A program made the position numbers and the translations under genes. Of a stretch of 64,000 nt of DNA, positions 26,198 through 33,537 are shown one piece after another. Where the stretch lies: NCBI GenBank assembly GCA_019638525.1, contig JAHBTO010000001.1, forward strand, positions 124,001-188,000. The letters are read 5' to 3'. Source of the stretch: Ferruginibacter sp. (GTDB lineage: Bacteria > Bacteroidota > Bacteroidia > Chitinophagales > Chitinophagaceae). Under the pieces are notes generated by a model. The model saw only the letters and a program-made list of their open reading frames with translations. It did no database searches and was not told the DNA's origin. Position 1 is the stretch's first letter, and every line of letters begins with the position of its first letter.

Positions 26198-27130
26198 TTA
26201 TATTTTGAGCTTTTCTATAATAATGGCGCTCATTTTATAAAAAGCCTCTTTTGAATATCCGGCAATATGCGGTGTGAGCAGTACATTAGGGTTATCTGTA
26301 AGGTACCTCATCTCTTCTTTTTCTTGTTCAGTATAGGTATCTAACCGCTCATTTTCCAATACATCTAACGCTGCGCCGGATATAATATTTTGTTGTAAAG
26401 CCTTTATTAAGGCAGGGGTTTTTATTACAGCCCCCCTGGCAGTATTGATAATGACCGGTTTTTGCTTAAGCATTGCAAAAAAATTTTCATCTGCCATATG
26501 CCGGGTTTGTGCAGTTAAAGGAACATGAAAACTAATTACATCGGCATATCGGCATACCTGCTCAAGATTAGCCTCTTTTATATAAGTTTTGCCAAAATCA
26601 AACTTAGCAGTATCATTAGCTAATACAGTAACATCAAACGCACCCAATATTTTAGCCAAAGTGCTACCTGTATTTCCGTAACCAATAATGCCTACAGTTT
26701 TTCCGGCCAGTTCGGTTCCCCTGTTTTCTTCCCTTATCCAGCGGCCATTTTTCACTTCTTCAAAACTGATACTGATTTTATTTAGTAAATTAAGTAACAT
26801 ACCCAAAGCATGCTCGGCTACTGCATTACGGTTTCCTTCAGGGCTACTTACACATTTTATACCTTTTGAAGTTGCATATTCCACATCAATCAATTCCATG
26901 CCGCTGCCAAGCCTTCCAATCCATTCAAGCCCACTTGCTTTATCAATTAAAGCCTTATCAATCTTTAACCTGGTAGTTACAATAAATCCAGTAGCTTCAT
27001 CAGCTACTTCCATCAATTCATCATAAGAGATTTGTGGATTGTAAAAAACTTTGTACCCCTTTTGTTGAAACACCCGGGGCAACAAATCGTGCACCTTTGC
27101 TGTAATTATCACTAATTTTCCTGTAGGCAT
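26198..27130 (-). CDS. D-2-hydroxyacid dehydrogenase (phosphoglycerate-dehydrogenase-like)
   Basis: A 310-residue NAD-dependent oxidoreductase of the SerA/formate-dehydrogenase fold. Visible are the nucleotide motif [14 protein letters not shown] (147-160), the catalytic Arg in NTARGAVI, Glu in LENERLD and His in LTPHIAGYS. It resembles the 3-phosphoglycerate dehydrogenases used for serine synthesis but lacks the C-terminal ACT domain, and no serC is nearby, so the substrate is uncertain. It lies 8 nt after RidA on the same strand; co-transcription with RidA, which detoxifies enamines formed by PLP enzymes, would fit amino-acid metabolism. Confidence 0.85.
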   Translation of the reverse strand: MPTGKLVIITAKVHDLLPRVFQQKGYKVFYNPQISYDELMEVADEATGFIVTTRLKIDKALIDKASGLEWIGRLGSGMELIDVEYATSKGIKCVSSPEGNRNAVAEHALGMLLNLLNKISISFEEVKNGRWIREENRGTELAGKTVGIIGYGNTGSTLAKILGAFDVTVLANDTAKFDFGKTYIKEANLEQVCRYADVISFHVPLTAQTRHMADENFFAMLKQKPVIINTARGAVIKTPALIKALQQNIISGAALDVLENERLDTYTEQEKEEMRYLTDNPNVLLTPHIAGYSKEAFYKMSAIIIEKLKI

Positions 27131-27138
27131 AATTATGC

Positions 27139-27522
27139 TTATTTTATTGCAATCATGCTAATCTCTACATTAACATTTTTAGGCAAACCTTTTACTGCAA
27201 CTGTTTCTCTTGCCGGGTACCCGTCTTCTTCTGAAAAAAAACTTCCATAAACATCATTTACCTGGGTAAACAAAGCCATATCGCTTAAAAATATGGTTGT
27301 TTTTACAATATGCTTAAAATCCATTCCGGCTTCCGTTAATACAGCTTTTAAGTTTAGCATTACCTGGTTTGTTTCAGTTGCAATATCTGCATTGGCAAGT
27401 TCTGATGTTCCCGGTACAAGAGCTATCTGGCCCGAAATAAACAACATGCCGCCACTTAAAATAGCCTGGTTATAAGGCCCAATAGGTGCAGGTGCCTGTG
27501 TAGTTTTAATGATTGTTTTCAT
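27139..27522 (-). CDS. RidA family enamine/imine deaminase
   Basis: A 127-residue trimeric protein that hydrolyses reactive 2-aminoacrylate-type enamines to keto acids and ammonia. The family pattern is complete: [10 protein letters not shown] at the N-terminus, FISGQIAL, and the C-terminal signature [20 protein letters not shown] with the catalytic Arg. It is upstream of, and close to, the 2-hydroxyacid dehydrogenase. A TATATTTG element (27559-27552) lies 30 nt upstream. Confidence 0.94.
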   Translation of the reverse strand: MKTIIKTTQAPAPIGPYNQAILSGGMLFISGQIALVPGTSELANADIATETNQVMLNLKAVLTEAGMDFKHIVKTTIFLSDMALFTQVNDVYGSFFSEEDGYPARETVAVKGLPKNVNVEISMIAIK

Positions 27523-27551
27523 CTTTAATAAAGTTTATTTTTTATGATTAG

Positions 27552-27559
27552 CAAATATA
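27552..27559 (-). promoter_or_regulatory. -7 element of the RidA unit
   Basis: Minus-strand TATATTTG is a full -7 match 29 nt before the ridA ATG. It shares a short divergent region with a plus-strand TATTTTTG at 27576-27583. Confidence 0.4.
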
Positions 27560-27575
27560 TCTTTTATCAACCACC

Positions 27576-27583
27576 TATTTTTG
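27576..27583 (+). promoter_or_regulatory. -7 element of the 3HCDH-like/tsaB unit
   Basis: TATTTTTG, a full match, ends 12 nt before the ATG at 27596, implying a very short leader of perhaps 8 nt. Confidence 0.45.
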
Positions 27584-27595
27584 TAAAAAAATTAC

Positions 27596-28216
27596 ATGAA
27601 GGTAATAGTATTTGCTAACGATACACAGTGGAATGAACTTACAAACAACCGAACAGGTATTGATTGGCAAAAGGTAGATGACTACAATGATTTTAATAAA
27701 TATACTGATGCAGATGCATTCTTTTGTTTACTGCAAGGGGTTGATGTAACAGCTTTTAAAAATTTAAATAAACCCGTTATTATAAATTCAACCATCAACA
27801 GTTTAAATGCATTAAAAGCACCGTCAAATGTTTTACGCATAAATGGATGGACTACATTTTTAAACAGGCAAACATGGGAAATTGCCGGCAAGCTAAATGA
27901 ACAAACGATAGCATTATTTAACCGCTTAAATATAAAAATACAAAATGTAGCTGATGAGCCTGGTTTTATTGCTGCAAGAGTAATAGCAATGATAATTAAC
28001 GAAGCATATTTTGCATTGGGAGAAGATGTAAGCAGTAAAAAAGAAATTGATATAGCTATGAAACTTGGAACTAATTATCCTTACGGCCCTTTTGAATGGG
28101 GTACGCTCATTGGAGAAGAAAACATTTTATTGCTATTACAAAAATTATCTGAAACTGATACCCGTTACCTACCGGCTGATTTTTTGGTAACCGAAGTAAA
28201 GAATAAAAAAGCATGA
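27596..28216 (+). CDS. Degenerate 3-hydroxyacyl-CoA dehydrogenase-like protein
   Basis: A 206-residue protein. Residues about 120-175 match the C-terminal 3HCDH domain (PGFIAARVIAMIINEAYF, then GTNYPYGPFEW). The N-terminal part, about 95 residues, is too short for the normal Rossmann domain (about 180) and lacks a GxGxxG motif. The usual catalytic block around the HFFNP histidine appears as INGWTTFLNR, and the Asn normally following PGF-x-x is Ala. I infer a protein that has lost NAD binding and catalysis but keeps the dimerising domain. It overlaps tsaB by 4 nt (ATGA), implying coupled translation. Function is unknown. Confidence 0.75.
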   Translation: MKVIVFANDTQWNELTNNRTGIDWQKVDDYNDFNKYTDADAFFCLLQGVDVTAFKNLNKPVIINSTINSLNALKAPSNVLRINGWTTFLNRQTWEIAGKLNEQTIALFNRLNIKIQNVADEPGFIAARVIAMIINEAYFALGEDVSSKKEIDIAMKLGTNYPYGPFEWGTLIGEENILLLLQKLSETDTRYLPADFLVTEVKNKKA

Positions 28217-28902
28217 GCCTCATTTTAAATATAGATACAGTATCTGAAAAAGCTCATGTAAGCTTTGCTAATGATGGAAAAGTTATTTCGGTATTGTATA
28301 GCAATTTGCAAAAAGAGCATGCATCTTTTGTACAATCTGCCATTCAGCAACTGGAAAAAAATACCGGTATCGTTTTATCAAAAATAGATGCTGTTGCAGT
28401 AACTGCAGGCCCGGGCTCTTATACAGGGCTAAGGGTTGGTATGGCCAGTGCCAAAGGAATTTGTTATGCTTTACAAAAACCATTGATAGCTATTAACACG
28501 CTTGAAATGATGGCTGCATCGGCAATACTATTTTTAAAAGAAACTGATAATGATTTATTATTATGCCCCATGATGGATGCCAGGCGAATGGAAGTTTTTA
28601 CTGCCATTTATAAGCAAAGTTTACAAATTGTATTAGAACCATGTGCTATGATTTTGGATGAAATGTCTTTTAAAAATGAGTTGCTTGAAAAAGAAATATT
28701 GTTTTTTGGTAATGGGTCTTTTAAATGGGAAAAAATTTGTATAAACAAAAATGCCCGCTTCAGGCATATAGAAAATGAGCCCGAAGCCCTTAGTACCTTA
28801 TCAAACAAGTATTTTTTAAAAAATAATTTTGCCAGCCTGGCATACAGCGAACCCTTCTATCTTAAAGAGTTTCAATTCGTTAATCCCGATAAAAAATATT
28901 AA
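28213..28902 (+). CDS. tsaB: tRNA threonylcarbamoyladenosine biosynthesis protein TsaB
   Basis: Scaffold partner of TsaD in making t6A37 on ANN-decoding tRNAs. The ASKHA fold begins with LILNIDTVSEKAHVSF, and the signature AVTAGPGSYTGLRVGMASAKG lies at about 62-82. The 229 residues are family-typical. It overlaps the upstream 3HCDH-like gene by 4 nt. tsaD and tsaE are not in this window. Confidence 0.93.
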   Translation: MSLILNIDTVSEKAHVSFANDGKVISVLYSNLQKEHASFVQSAIQQLEKNTGIVLSKIDAVAVTAGPGSYTGLRVGMASAKGICYALQKPLIAINTLEMMAASAILFLKETDNDLLLCPMMDARRMEVFTAIYKQSLQIVLEPCAMILDEMSFKNELLEKEILFFGNGSFKWEKICINKNARFRHIENEPEALSTLSNKYFLKNNFASLAYSEPFYLKEFQFVNPDKKY

Positions 28903-28937
28903 AATAAAAAAAACGTTATTTAAGTTTAAATATATGG

Positions 28938-28964
28938 TTGCATAAGCAATTAATAGTATATTTG
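28938..28964 (+). promoter_or_regulatory. Predicted arsR promoter
   Basis: TTG (28938-28940), 16 nt, then TATATTTG (28957-28964), a full -7 match. The GTTCAA repeats start 5 nt later, over the expected transcription start. Confidence 0.5.
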
Positions 28965-28968
28965 TAAA

Positions 28969-28985
28969 GTTCAAACATTGTTCAA
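28969..28985. promoter_or_regulatory. GTTCAA direct repeat, candidate ArsR operator
   Basis: GTTCAA occurs at 28969-28974 and 28980-28985, an 11-bp period (one helical turn) directly downstream of the -7 element. This is a suitable place for autorepression by the adjacent ArsR protein (inference). Confidence 0.4.
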
Positions 28986-29005
28986 GCATTTAAAATTTTA
29001 TCCTT

Positions 29006-29359
29006 ATGATGGTTACGTCACAAACACGTGAACAGGAAGCCATAGCTTCAGCAAAAAATTCAATTTCCTCAGTTACTATGGATTACAATGCACTTAAAAA
29101 AGCAGCATTAGTATTGAGGGCGCTAAACCATAAACTGCGCCAACAATTACTTAAATTAATAGAGGAAGAAAAAAAGATTACTGTTACAGAAATTTATGTT
29201 CGTTTACGGTTAGAACAATCTGTAGCATCGCAGCACCTTGCCATTTTACGTAAAGCTGGCATAGTGAATACAGAACGTGATGGAAAATTTATTTTTTATA
29301 CCGTTAACTTTAAACGGTTAGAAGATATAAGCCAGTTTGTAAAAAACCTGGTTGGTTAA
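29006..29359 (+). CDS. ArsR-family winged-helix repressor (cysteine-free)
   Basis: A 117-residue dimeric DNA-binding protein with the ArsR/SmtB fold: LVLRALNHKLRQQLLKLIEE (about 37-56), the recognition region LRLEQSVASQHLAILRKAG (about 72-90) and the wing TERDGKFIFYTVN. It sits next to a persulfide dioxygenase-rhodanese gene, as the sulfide-responsive BigR/SqrR repressors do. However, it contains no cysteine at all, so a thiol-based sulfur sensor of that type is excluded. It also lacks the CxC metal site of classical ArsR. The ligand is unknown. A terminator separates it from the next gene. Confidence 0.88.
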   Translation: MMVTSQTREQEAIASAKNSISSVTMDYNALKKAALVLRALNHKLRQQLLKLIEEEKKITVTEIYVRLRLEQSVASQHLAILRKAGIVNTERDGKFIFYTVNFKRLEDISQFVKNLVG

Positions 29360-29379
29360 ATTTTCTATATCTTTTTTAT

Positions 29380-29412
29380 AAAGCGCTCCGGAACTCCCGG
29401 TGGCGCTTTTTT
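29380..29412 (+). terminator. Terminator after arsR
   Basis: AAAGCGC/GCGCTTT outer stem with an inner CCGG/CCGG pairing, followed by six T. Confidence 0.7.
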
Positions 29413-29417
29413 ATTTT

Positions 29418-29425
29418 TATCTTTG
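29418..29425 (+). promoter_or_regulatory. -7 element of the persulfide dioxygenase gene
   Basis: TATCTTTG fully matches TAnnTTTG, 31 nt before the ATG and just past the arsR terminator. The -33 region falls in the GC-rich terminator stem. Confidence 0.4.
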
Positions 29426-29456
29426 CAACTATCATTTTATAAAATAATTTATAGCT

Positions 29457-30860
29457 ATGTTAATAAAACAATTATACACCGGATGCCTTAGTGAAGCGGC
29501 GTATTATATAGAAAGCGACGGAGAAGTGGCCATCATTGATCCACTAAGAGATATTGATGATTATATTAAACTGGCAAAAGAAAATAATGCCCGCATTAAA
29601 TATATTTTTGAAACACATTTTCATGCCGATTTTGTAAGTGGCCATATTGATTTAAGCAAACAAACAGGCGCCCCCATAATTTATGGCCCAAATGCAAAAA
29701 CCAATTACGAAATTTACAGCAGTAAGGATAAAGAAAAATTTAAACTTGGTAAACTTACAATTGAAGTAATTCATACACCCGGTCATACGTTAGAAAGCAG
29801 CTGTTATTTATTAAGAGATGAAAATGATAAACCACATGCAATTTTTACCGGCGATACATTATTTGTAGGCGATGTTGGCCGGCCCGATCTTAGCAGTGGA
29901 AATATGAGCAGTGCCGAATTAGCAGGTATCATGTACGATACAATTCAAAACAAAATCCTTCCATTGGCTGATGATATACTGGTATATCCTGCACATGGTG
30001 CAGGTAGCAGTTGTGGTAAAAACATGGGGCCCGAAACTTTTAGCACCATTGGTGAACAAAAGAAATTCAATTATGCTTTACAGCCACAAACTAAAGAAGA
30101 ATTTGTTGCTGCTGTAACCGAAGGTTTAGGCATTGCTCCCAAATATTTTGCCATCAATGCAAAAATAAATATGCAGGGATACGAAAGCCTTGATACTATT
30201 AAACATAAAGGGCTTACTCCTTTATCAATTGCTCAATTCAAAAAATTACAAATATCAGATGCAATAGTGTTAGATACCAGGCATGCAAATATCTTTACAG
30301 GTGGCTTTATCCCGGGTAGTATTTTTATAGGATTGGAAGGCCGCTTTGCCGAATGGGCAGGCTGTTTATTATCATTTAACAAGCCAATTATTATAGTTAC
30401 CGAACCGGGAAAAGAAGAAGAGACAATTATTCGATTATCAAGAGTAGGCTTTGTAAAAATATTAGGTTATTTAGATGGTGGATTTGATACCTGGAAAAAT
30501 GCCGGCGAATCAATAGATATGATTATTGATGTGGAAGCTGATGAACTGGCAATGGATATACCGCACGATCCTAATTTGGTAGTAGTGGATGTTAGGAGAG
30601 AAACTGAATTTGCCGACGGGCACATAAAAGATGCTCAAAACCTACCGTTAGATGAAATGAATGACATTGTAAACCTTGCTCATTTTGAAGACAAGCAAAA
30701 TTTATACATTCATTGTGCCGGCGGTTACAGAAGTGTGATTGCCGCTTCGTTGTTAAAAAAAGAAGGTATATATAACCTGCGTAATGTTTTAGGTGGCTGG
30801 AATAAGATTAAAGAGCAGAGCAATATTACAATTGAAAAAGAAGCCAGTGTTTTAAACTAA
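29457..30860 (+). CDS. Persulfide dioxygenase-rhodanese fusion (MBL + two rhodanese domains)
   Basis: A 467-residue protein. Residues 1-about 250 form an ETHE1-like metallo-beta-lactamase domain with the Fe-site pattern ETHFHADFVSGH, HTPGHT, FTGDTLFVGDVGRPDL and PAHGAGSSCG. Such enzymes oxidise glutathione or CoA persulfide to sulfite. Two rhodanese domains follow. In the first the active-site loop reads IIIVTEPGKEEET with no Cys, so it should be inactive; the second has LYIHCAGGYRSV with the catalytic Cys. This one-dead, one-active layout recalls CstB of Staphylococcus. It ends 9 nt inside the convergent acyltransferase gene. The likely role is sulfide or persulfide detoxification. Confidence 0.9.
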   Translation: MLIKQLYTGCLSEAAYYIESDGEVAIIDPLRDIDDYIKLAKENNARIKYIFETHFHADFVSGHIDLSKQTGAPIIYGPNAKTNYEIYSSKDKEKFKLGKLTIEVIHTPGHTLESSCYLLRDENDKPHAIFTGDTLFVGDVGRPDLSSGNMSSAELAGIMYDTIQNKILPLADDILVYPAHGAGSSCGKNMGPETFSTIGEQKKFNYALQPQTKEEFVAAVTEGLGIAPKYFAINAKINMQGYESLDTIKHKGLTPLSIAQFKKLQISDAIVLDTRHANIFTGGFIPGSIFIGLEGRFAEWAGCLLSFNKPIIIVTEPGKEEETIIRLSRVGFVKILGYLDGGFDTWKNAGESIDMIIDVEADELAMDIPHDPNLVVVDVRRETEFADGHIKDAQNLPLDEMNDIVNLAHFEDKQNLYIHCAGGYRSVIAASLLKKEGIYNLRNVLGGWNKIKEQSNITIEKEASVLN

Positions 30861-31760
30861 TTGCTTTTGTGGGGGTTTGTTATCAATCCATAAATTATTG
30901 TAAGTTTCATTCCACTCAAACTTAAATCTTTTATGGCTCCATAAATACAGGTCAGGTTGTTTTCTTATTGCATCTTCTATAAAATCACGGTATAGTAAAG
31001 TAAGTTCGCCAGGCTTTAATGTTGATGCATCTTCGCAAGCCAATACAACACTGGTTTGGTATTTACCACGGGCTGTTTTAAATGCCCTTCCAAATATTAC
31101 CGGGCATTTTTTTAATATCGCATTTTTATCGGGGCCGGGTATAAAAGCCGTAGGCGTGTTAAAAAAATTTAACCAGTTACTGTATGCAGGGCTTGCCGGC
31201 TTTTGATCGGCTACCAGGGTAAGACAATGAACTTTATTACGCCAGGCAATGAAACCTTCTCGGGAATTGGTGGCCGAAATTAAGTGTGTACCATATTTTG
31301 TACGCATTTTATAAAATAATTTATCAAGAGGTTTACTGCTAATAGGCATGTACACTATTACCAGTGGCATTTTAAAGTGTAACGACCAATAAAGGTTTAT
31401 CCACTCCCAGTTAAACTGGTGGCAGGCATGCATTTGAAAGCTTTTATTTTCGGCAGCCATTTTATCAAACAAAGTAAAATCAGTTTTACAATGCTTTTCA
31501 TAAAAACCTTTTGAAGCCGAAAGGCATTTTACAGTTTCAATAAACGAATCGGTAAAGTTGCGGTGAAATTTTCTTGCTATCATCTTCCTTTCAGATACAG
31601 ACTTTTCGGGGAAAGCAATAAGTAAGTTTTTTTGGATTATTTTTCGGCGGTATCCAAAAACCCTGAACATTAAAAATCCAATCACATCGCTCATTATATA
31701 AAGCACCCTTAATGGCAATAAGGATAGTAAGTAAAGCAAAACAAAAATTAAATAGTACAT
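30852..31760 (-). CDS. Lipid A/lysophospholipid-type acyltransferase (HtrB/LpxL family)
   Basis: A 302-residue protein with an N-terminal membrane anchor (YYLIFVLLYLLSLLPLRVLY) and the LPLAT catalytic pattern HX4E, seen as ACHQFNWEW (about 133-141). It also has the downstream block LTLVADQKPAS and a FGRAFKT-type strand. This family adds secondary acyl chains to lipid A at the inner face of the inner membrane; the precise chain and position cannot be read. It complements lpxD, lpxC-fabZ and lpxA at 57-63 kb. Its 3' end overlaps the rhodanese fusion gene by 9 nt in opposite orientation. Confidence 0.87.
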   Translation of the reverse strand: MYYLIFVLLYLLSLLPLRVLYIMSDVIGFLMFRVFGYRRKIIQKNLLIAFPEKSVSERKMIARKFHRNFTDSFIETVKCLSASKGFYEKHCKTDFTLFDKMAAENKSFQMHACHQFNWEWINLYWSLHFKMPLVIVYMPISSKPLDKLFYKMRTKYGTHLISATNSREGFIAWRNKVHCLTLVADQKPASPAYSNWLNFFNTPTAFIPGPDKNAILKKCPVIFGRAFKTARGKYQTSVVLACEDASTLKPGELTLLYRDFIEDAIRKQPDLYLWSHKRFKFEWNETYNNLWIDNKPPQKQLV

Positions 31761-31788
31761 GGAGCCTGGTTACAGTTTTAGATACTTA

Positions 31789-31796
31789 CAAAGATA
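31789..31796 (-). promoter_or_regulatory. -7 element of the acyltransferase gene
   Basis: Minus-strand TATCTTTG lies 28 nt before the ATG; no clear TTTG at -33. Confidence 0.35.
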
Positions 31797-31831
31797 CAAG
31801 GCAGCAAGTGAAGTTAACCGGGCAAAATATT

Positions 31832-33439
31832 TTATAGAACAATATTTTGTATCCTGGTTAGTTTGTTTGGATAATCGGTATTAAAATGCAAGCCCCTGCT
31901 CTCCTGCCTAAACTGTGCACACTTTACAATAAGGTAAGCTACGGTTATCATATTCCTTAGTTCGCATAATTGTGGCGATACTATAGTTTTTTGATACAAT
32001 GCTTCTGTTTCTTCAAATAAAAGATCAAGCCTTTTCATAGCACGATGCAGCCTTTCGTTATTACGTACAATACCTACATAATCGCTCATTAGCAATTTTA
32101 ATTCTTTTACACTTTGTGTAATAAGGATCATTTCCTTAGGCGCATTTGTTCCGTCAGTTTTCCAGTCGCCAATACCATCGGTTTTTGAACTATTATGAAT
32201 GCTATCAATCTTGCTTATCGAATCTTTAAATGCACGATGAGCAAATACCATAGCCTCTAACAGCGAATTGCTGGCAAGCCTGTTGGCGCCATGCAAGCCG
32301 GTGCTGGCACATTCTCCGGCAGCATACAGGTTATTAATAGACGTTCTCCCGTGCTCATCTGTTTTAATACCTCCGCAACTATAATGTGCGGCTGGTGCTA
32401 CAGGAATTAGGTTTGTTGTTATATCTATTCCTATACTTAAACATTTTTCATAAATGTTAGGAAAATGCTCCACGAATTTTTCTTTACTAAAATGACGGCA
32501 ATCGAGAAAAACATTTTCGGTACCGGCAATCTTCATTTCATTATCAATAGCTCTTGCCACGATATCTCTTGGCGCCAGGTCTTTACGTTCATCATATCGT
32601 TCCATAAATGCCTCACCTGCATGATTACGCAGGATACCTCCATCGCCCCGTACTGCTTCAGTAATTAAAAAACATTGACCTCTTATTCCTGTTTCGTATA
32701 AAGCTGTTGGATGAAATTGGATAAACTCCATATTTTCAATTCTGCCTTTTGCCCTGTAAACCATGGCCACACCATCGCCTGTAGCTATAGCCGGGTTAGT
32801 TGTAGAACGGTACACCTGTCCATTGCCACCGGTTGCCAACAATGTAATTTTAGAAATTATTTTTTCTGTTTTATTTGTTGCAAGATTTAAAACATACACA
32901 CCATAACATTCTACATCGGTTGTTGATTTTGTAATAAGATAACCTAGATGATGCTGAGTAATAATATCTAAAACAAAACAGTGGTTAAGCAGATGTATGT
33001 TGGGTTTAAGATTAATTGCTTCAAGTAATGCCCTTTCTATTTCTTTACCGGTTATATCTTTATGATGTAATATCCTGAATTCGCTGTGGCCACCTTCCTT
33101 GCCCAGTTTATAATCGCCGTCGGGTTCTTTATCAAACCGGGCTCCCCATTCAATTATTTCATTAATGCGGCTTACCCCTTCTTTTATCACAATTTCTACA
33201 ATTTGTTTATTGCAAAGTCCGTCGCCTGCAATTAAAGTATCATCAATATGTTTTTGAAAGCTATCGTGATCAAAATCCATTACACCAGCAATACCACCCT
33301 GTGCATATTTAGTATTGGTTTCATCGCTTTGTGTTTTGGTAAGAATGGTTACTTTTTTATGGGGGCATGCTTCTGCTACTTTTAAAGCATATGTAAGCCC
33401 TGCAATACCCGAACCAATAACTAAAAAATCTGTTTCCAT
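31832..33439 (-). CDS. nadB: L-aspartate oxidase
   Basis: FAD enzyme that converts L-aspartate to iminoaspartate, the first step of de novo NAD synthesis. The 535 residues start with the FAD-binding FLVIGSGIAGLTYALKVAE (about 5-23). They continue with TKYAQGGIAGVMDF, the succinate-dehydrogenase-like active-site region EFIQFHPTALYE, RGDGGILRNHAGEAFM and HYSCGGIKTDEHGRTSI, and the FAD-end motif GLHGANRLASNSLLEAMVF. The C-terminal helical domain is present. nadA and nadC are not adjacent. Confidence 0.96.
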   Translation of the reverse strand: METDFLVIGSGIAGLTYALKVAEACPHKKVTILTKTQSDETNTKYAQGGIAGVMDFDHDSFQKHIDDTLIAGDGLCNKQIVEIVIKEGVSRINEIIEWGARFDKEPDGDYKLGKEGGHSEFRILHHKDITGKEIERALLEAINLKPNIHLLNHCFVLDIITQHHLGYLITKSTTDVECYGVYVLNLATNKTEKIISKITLLATGGNGQVYRSTTNPAIATGDGVAMVYRAKGRIENMEFIQFHPTALYETGIRGQCFLITEAVRGDGGILRNHAGEAFMERYDERKDLAPRDIVARAIDNEMKIAGTENVFLDCRHFSKEKFVEHFPNIYEKCLSIGIDITTNLIPVAPAAHYSCGGIKTDEHGRTSINNLYAAGECASTGLHGANRLASNSLLEAMVFAHRAFKDSISKIDSIHNSSKTDGIGDWKTDGTNAPKEMILITQSVKELKLLMSDYVGIVRNNERLHRAMKRLDLLFEETEALYQKTIVSPQLCELRNMITVAYLIVKCAQFRQESRGLHFNTDYPNKLTRIQNIVL

Positions 33440-33537
33440 ATTTTGTAAACCATCAGAGGTTTTTTATAGAAATACTTATTAGAAAATTTTTTTTGAATAC
33501 AATTCTGTTGTTTATGTATTATTAAGGAATTATTTGT

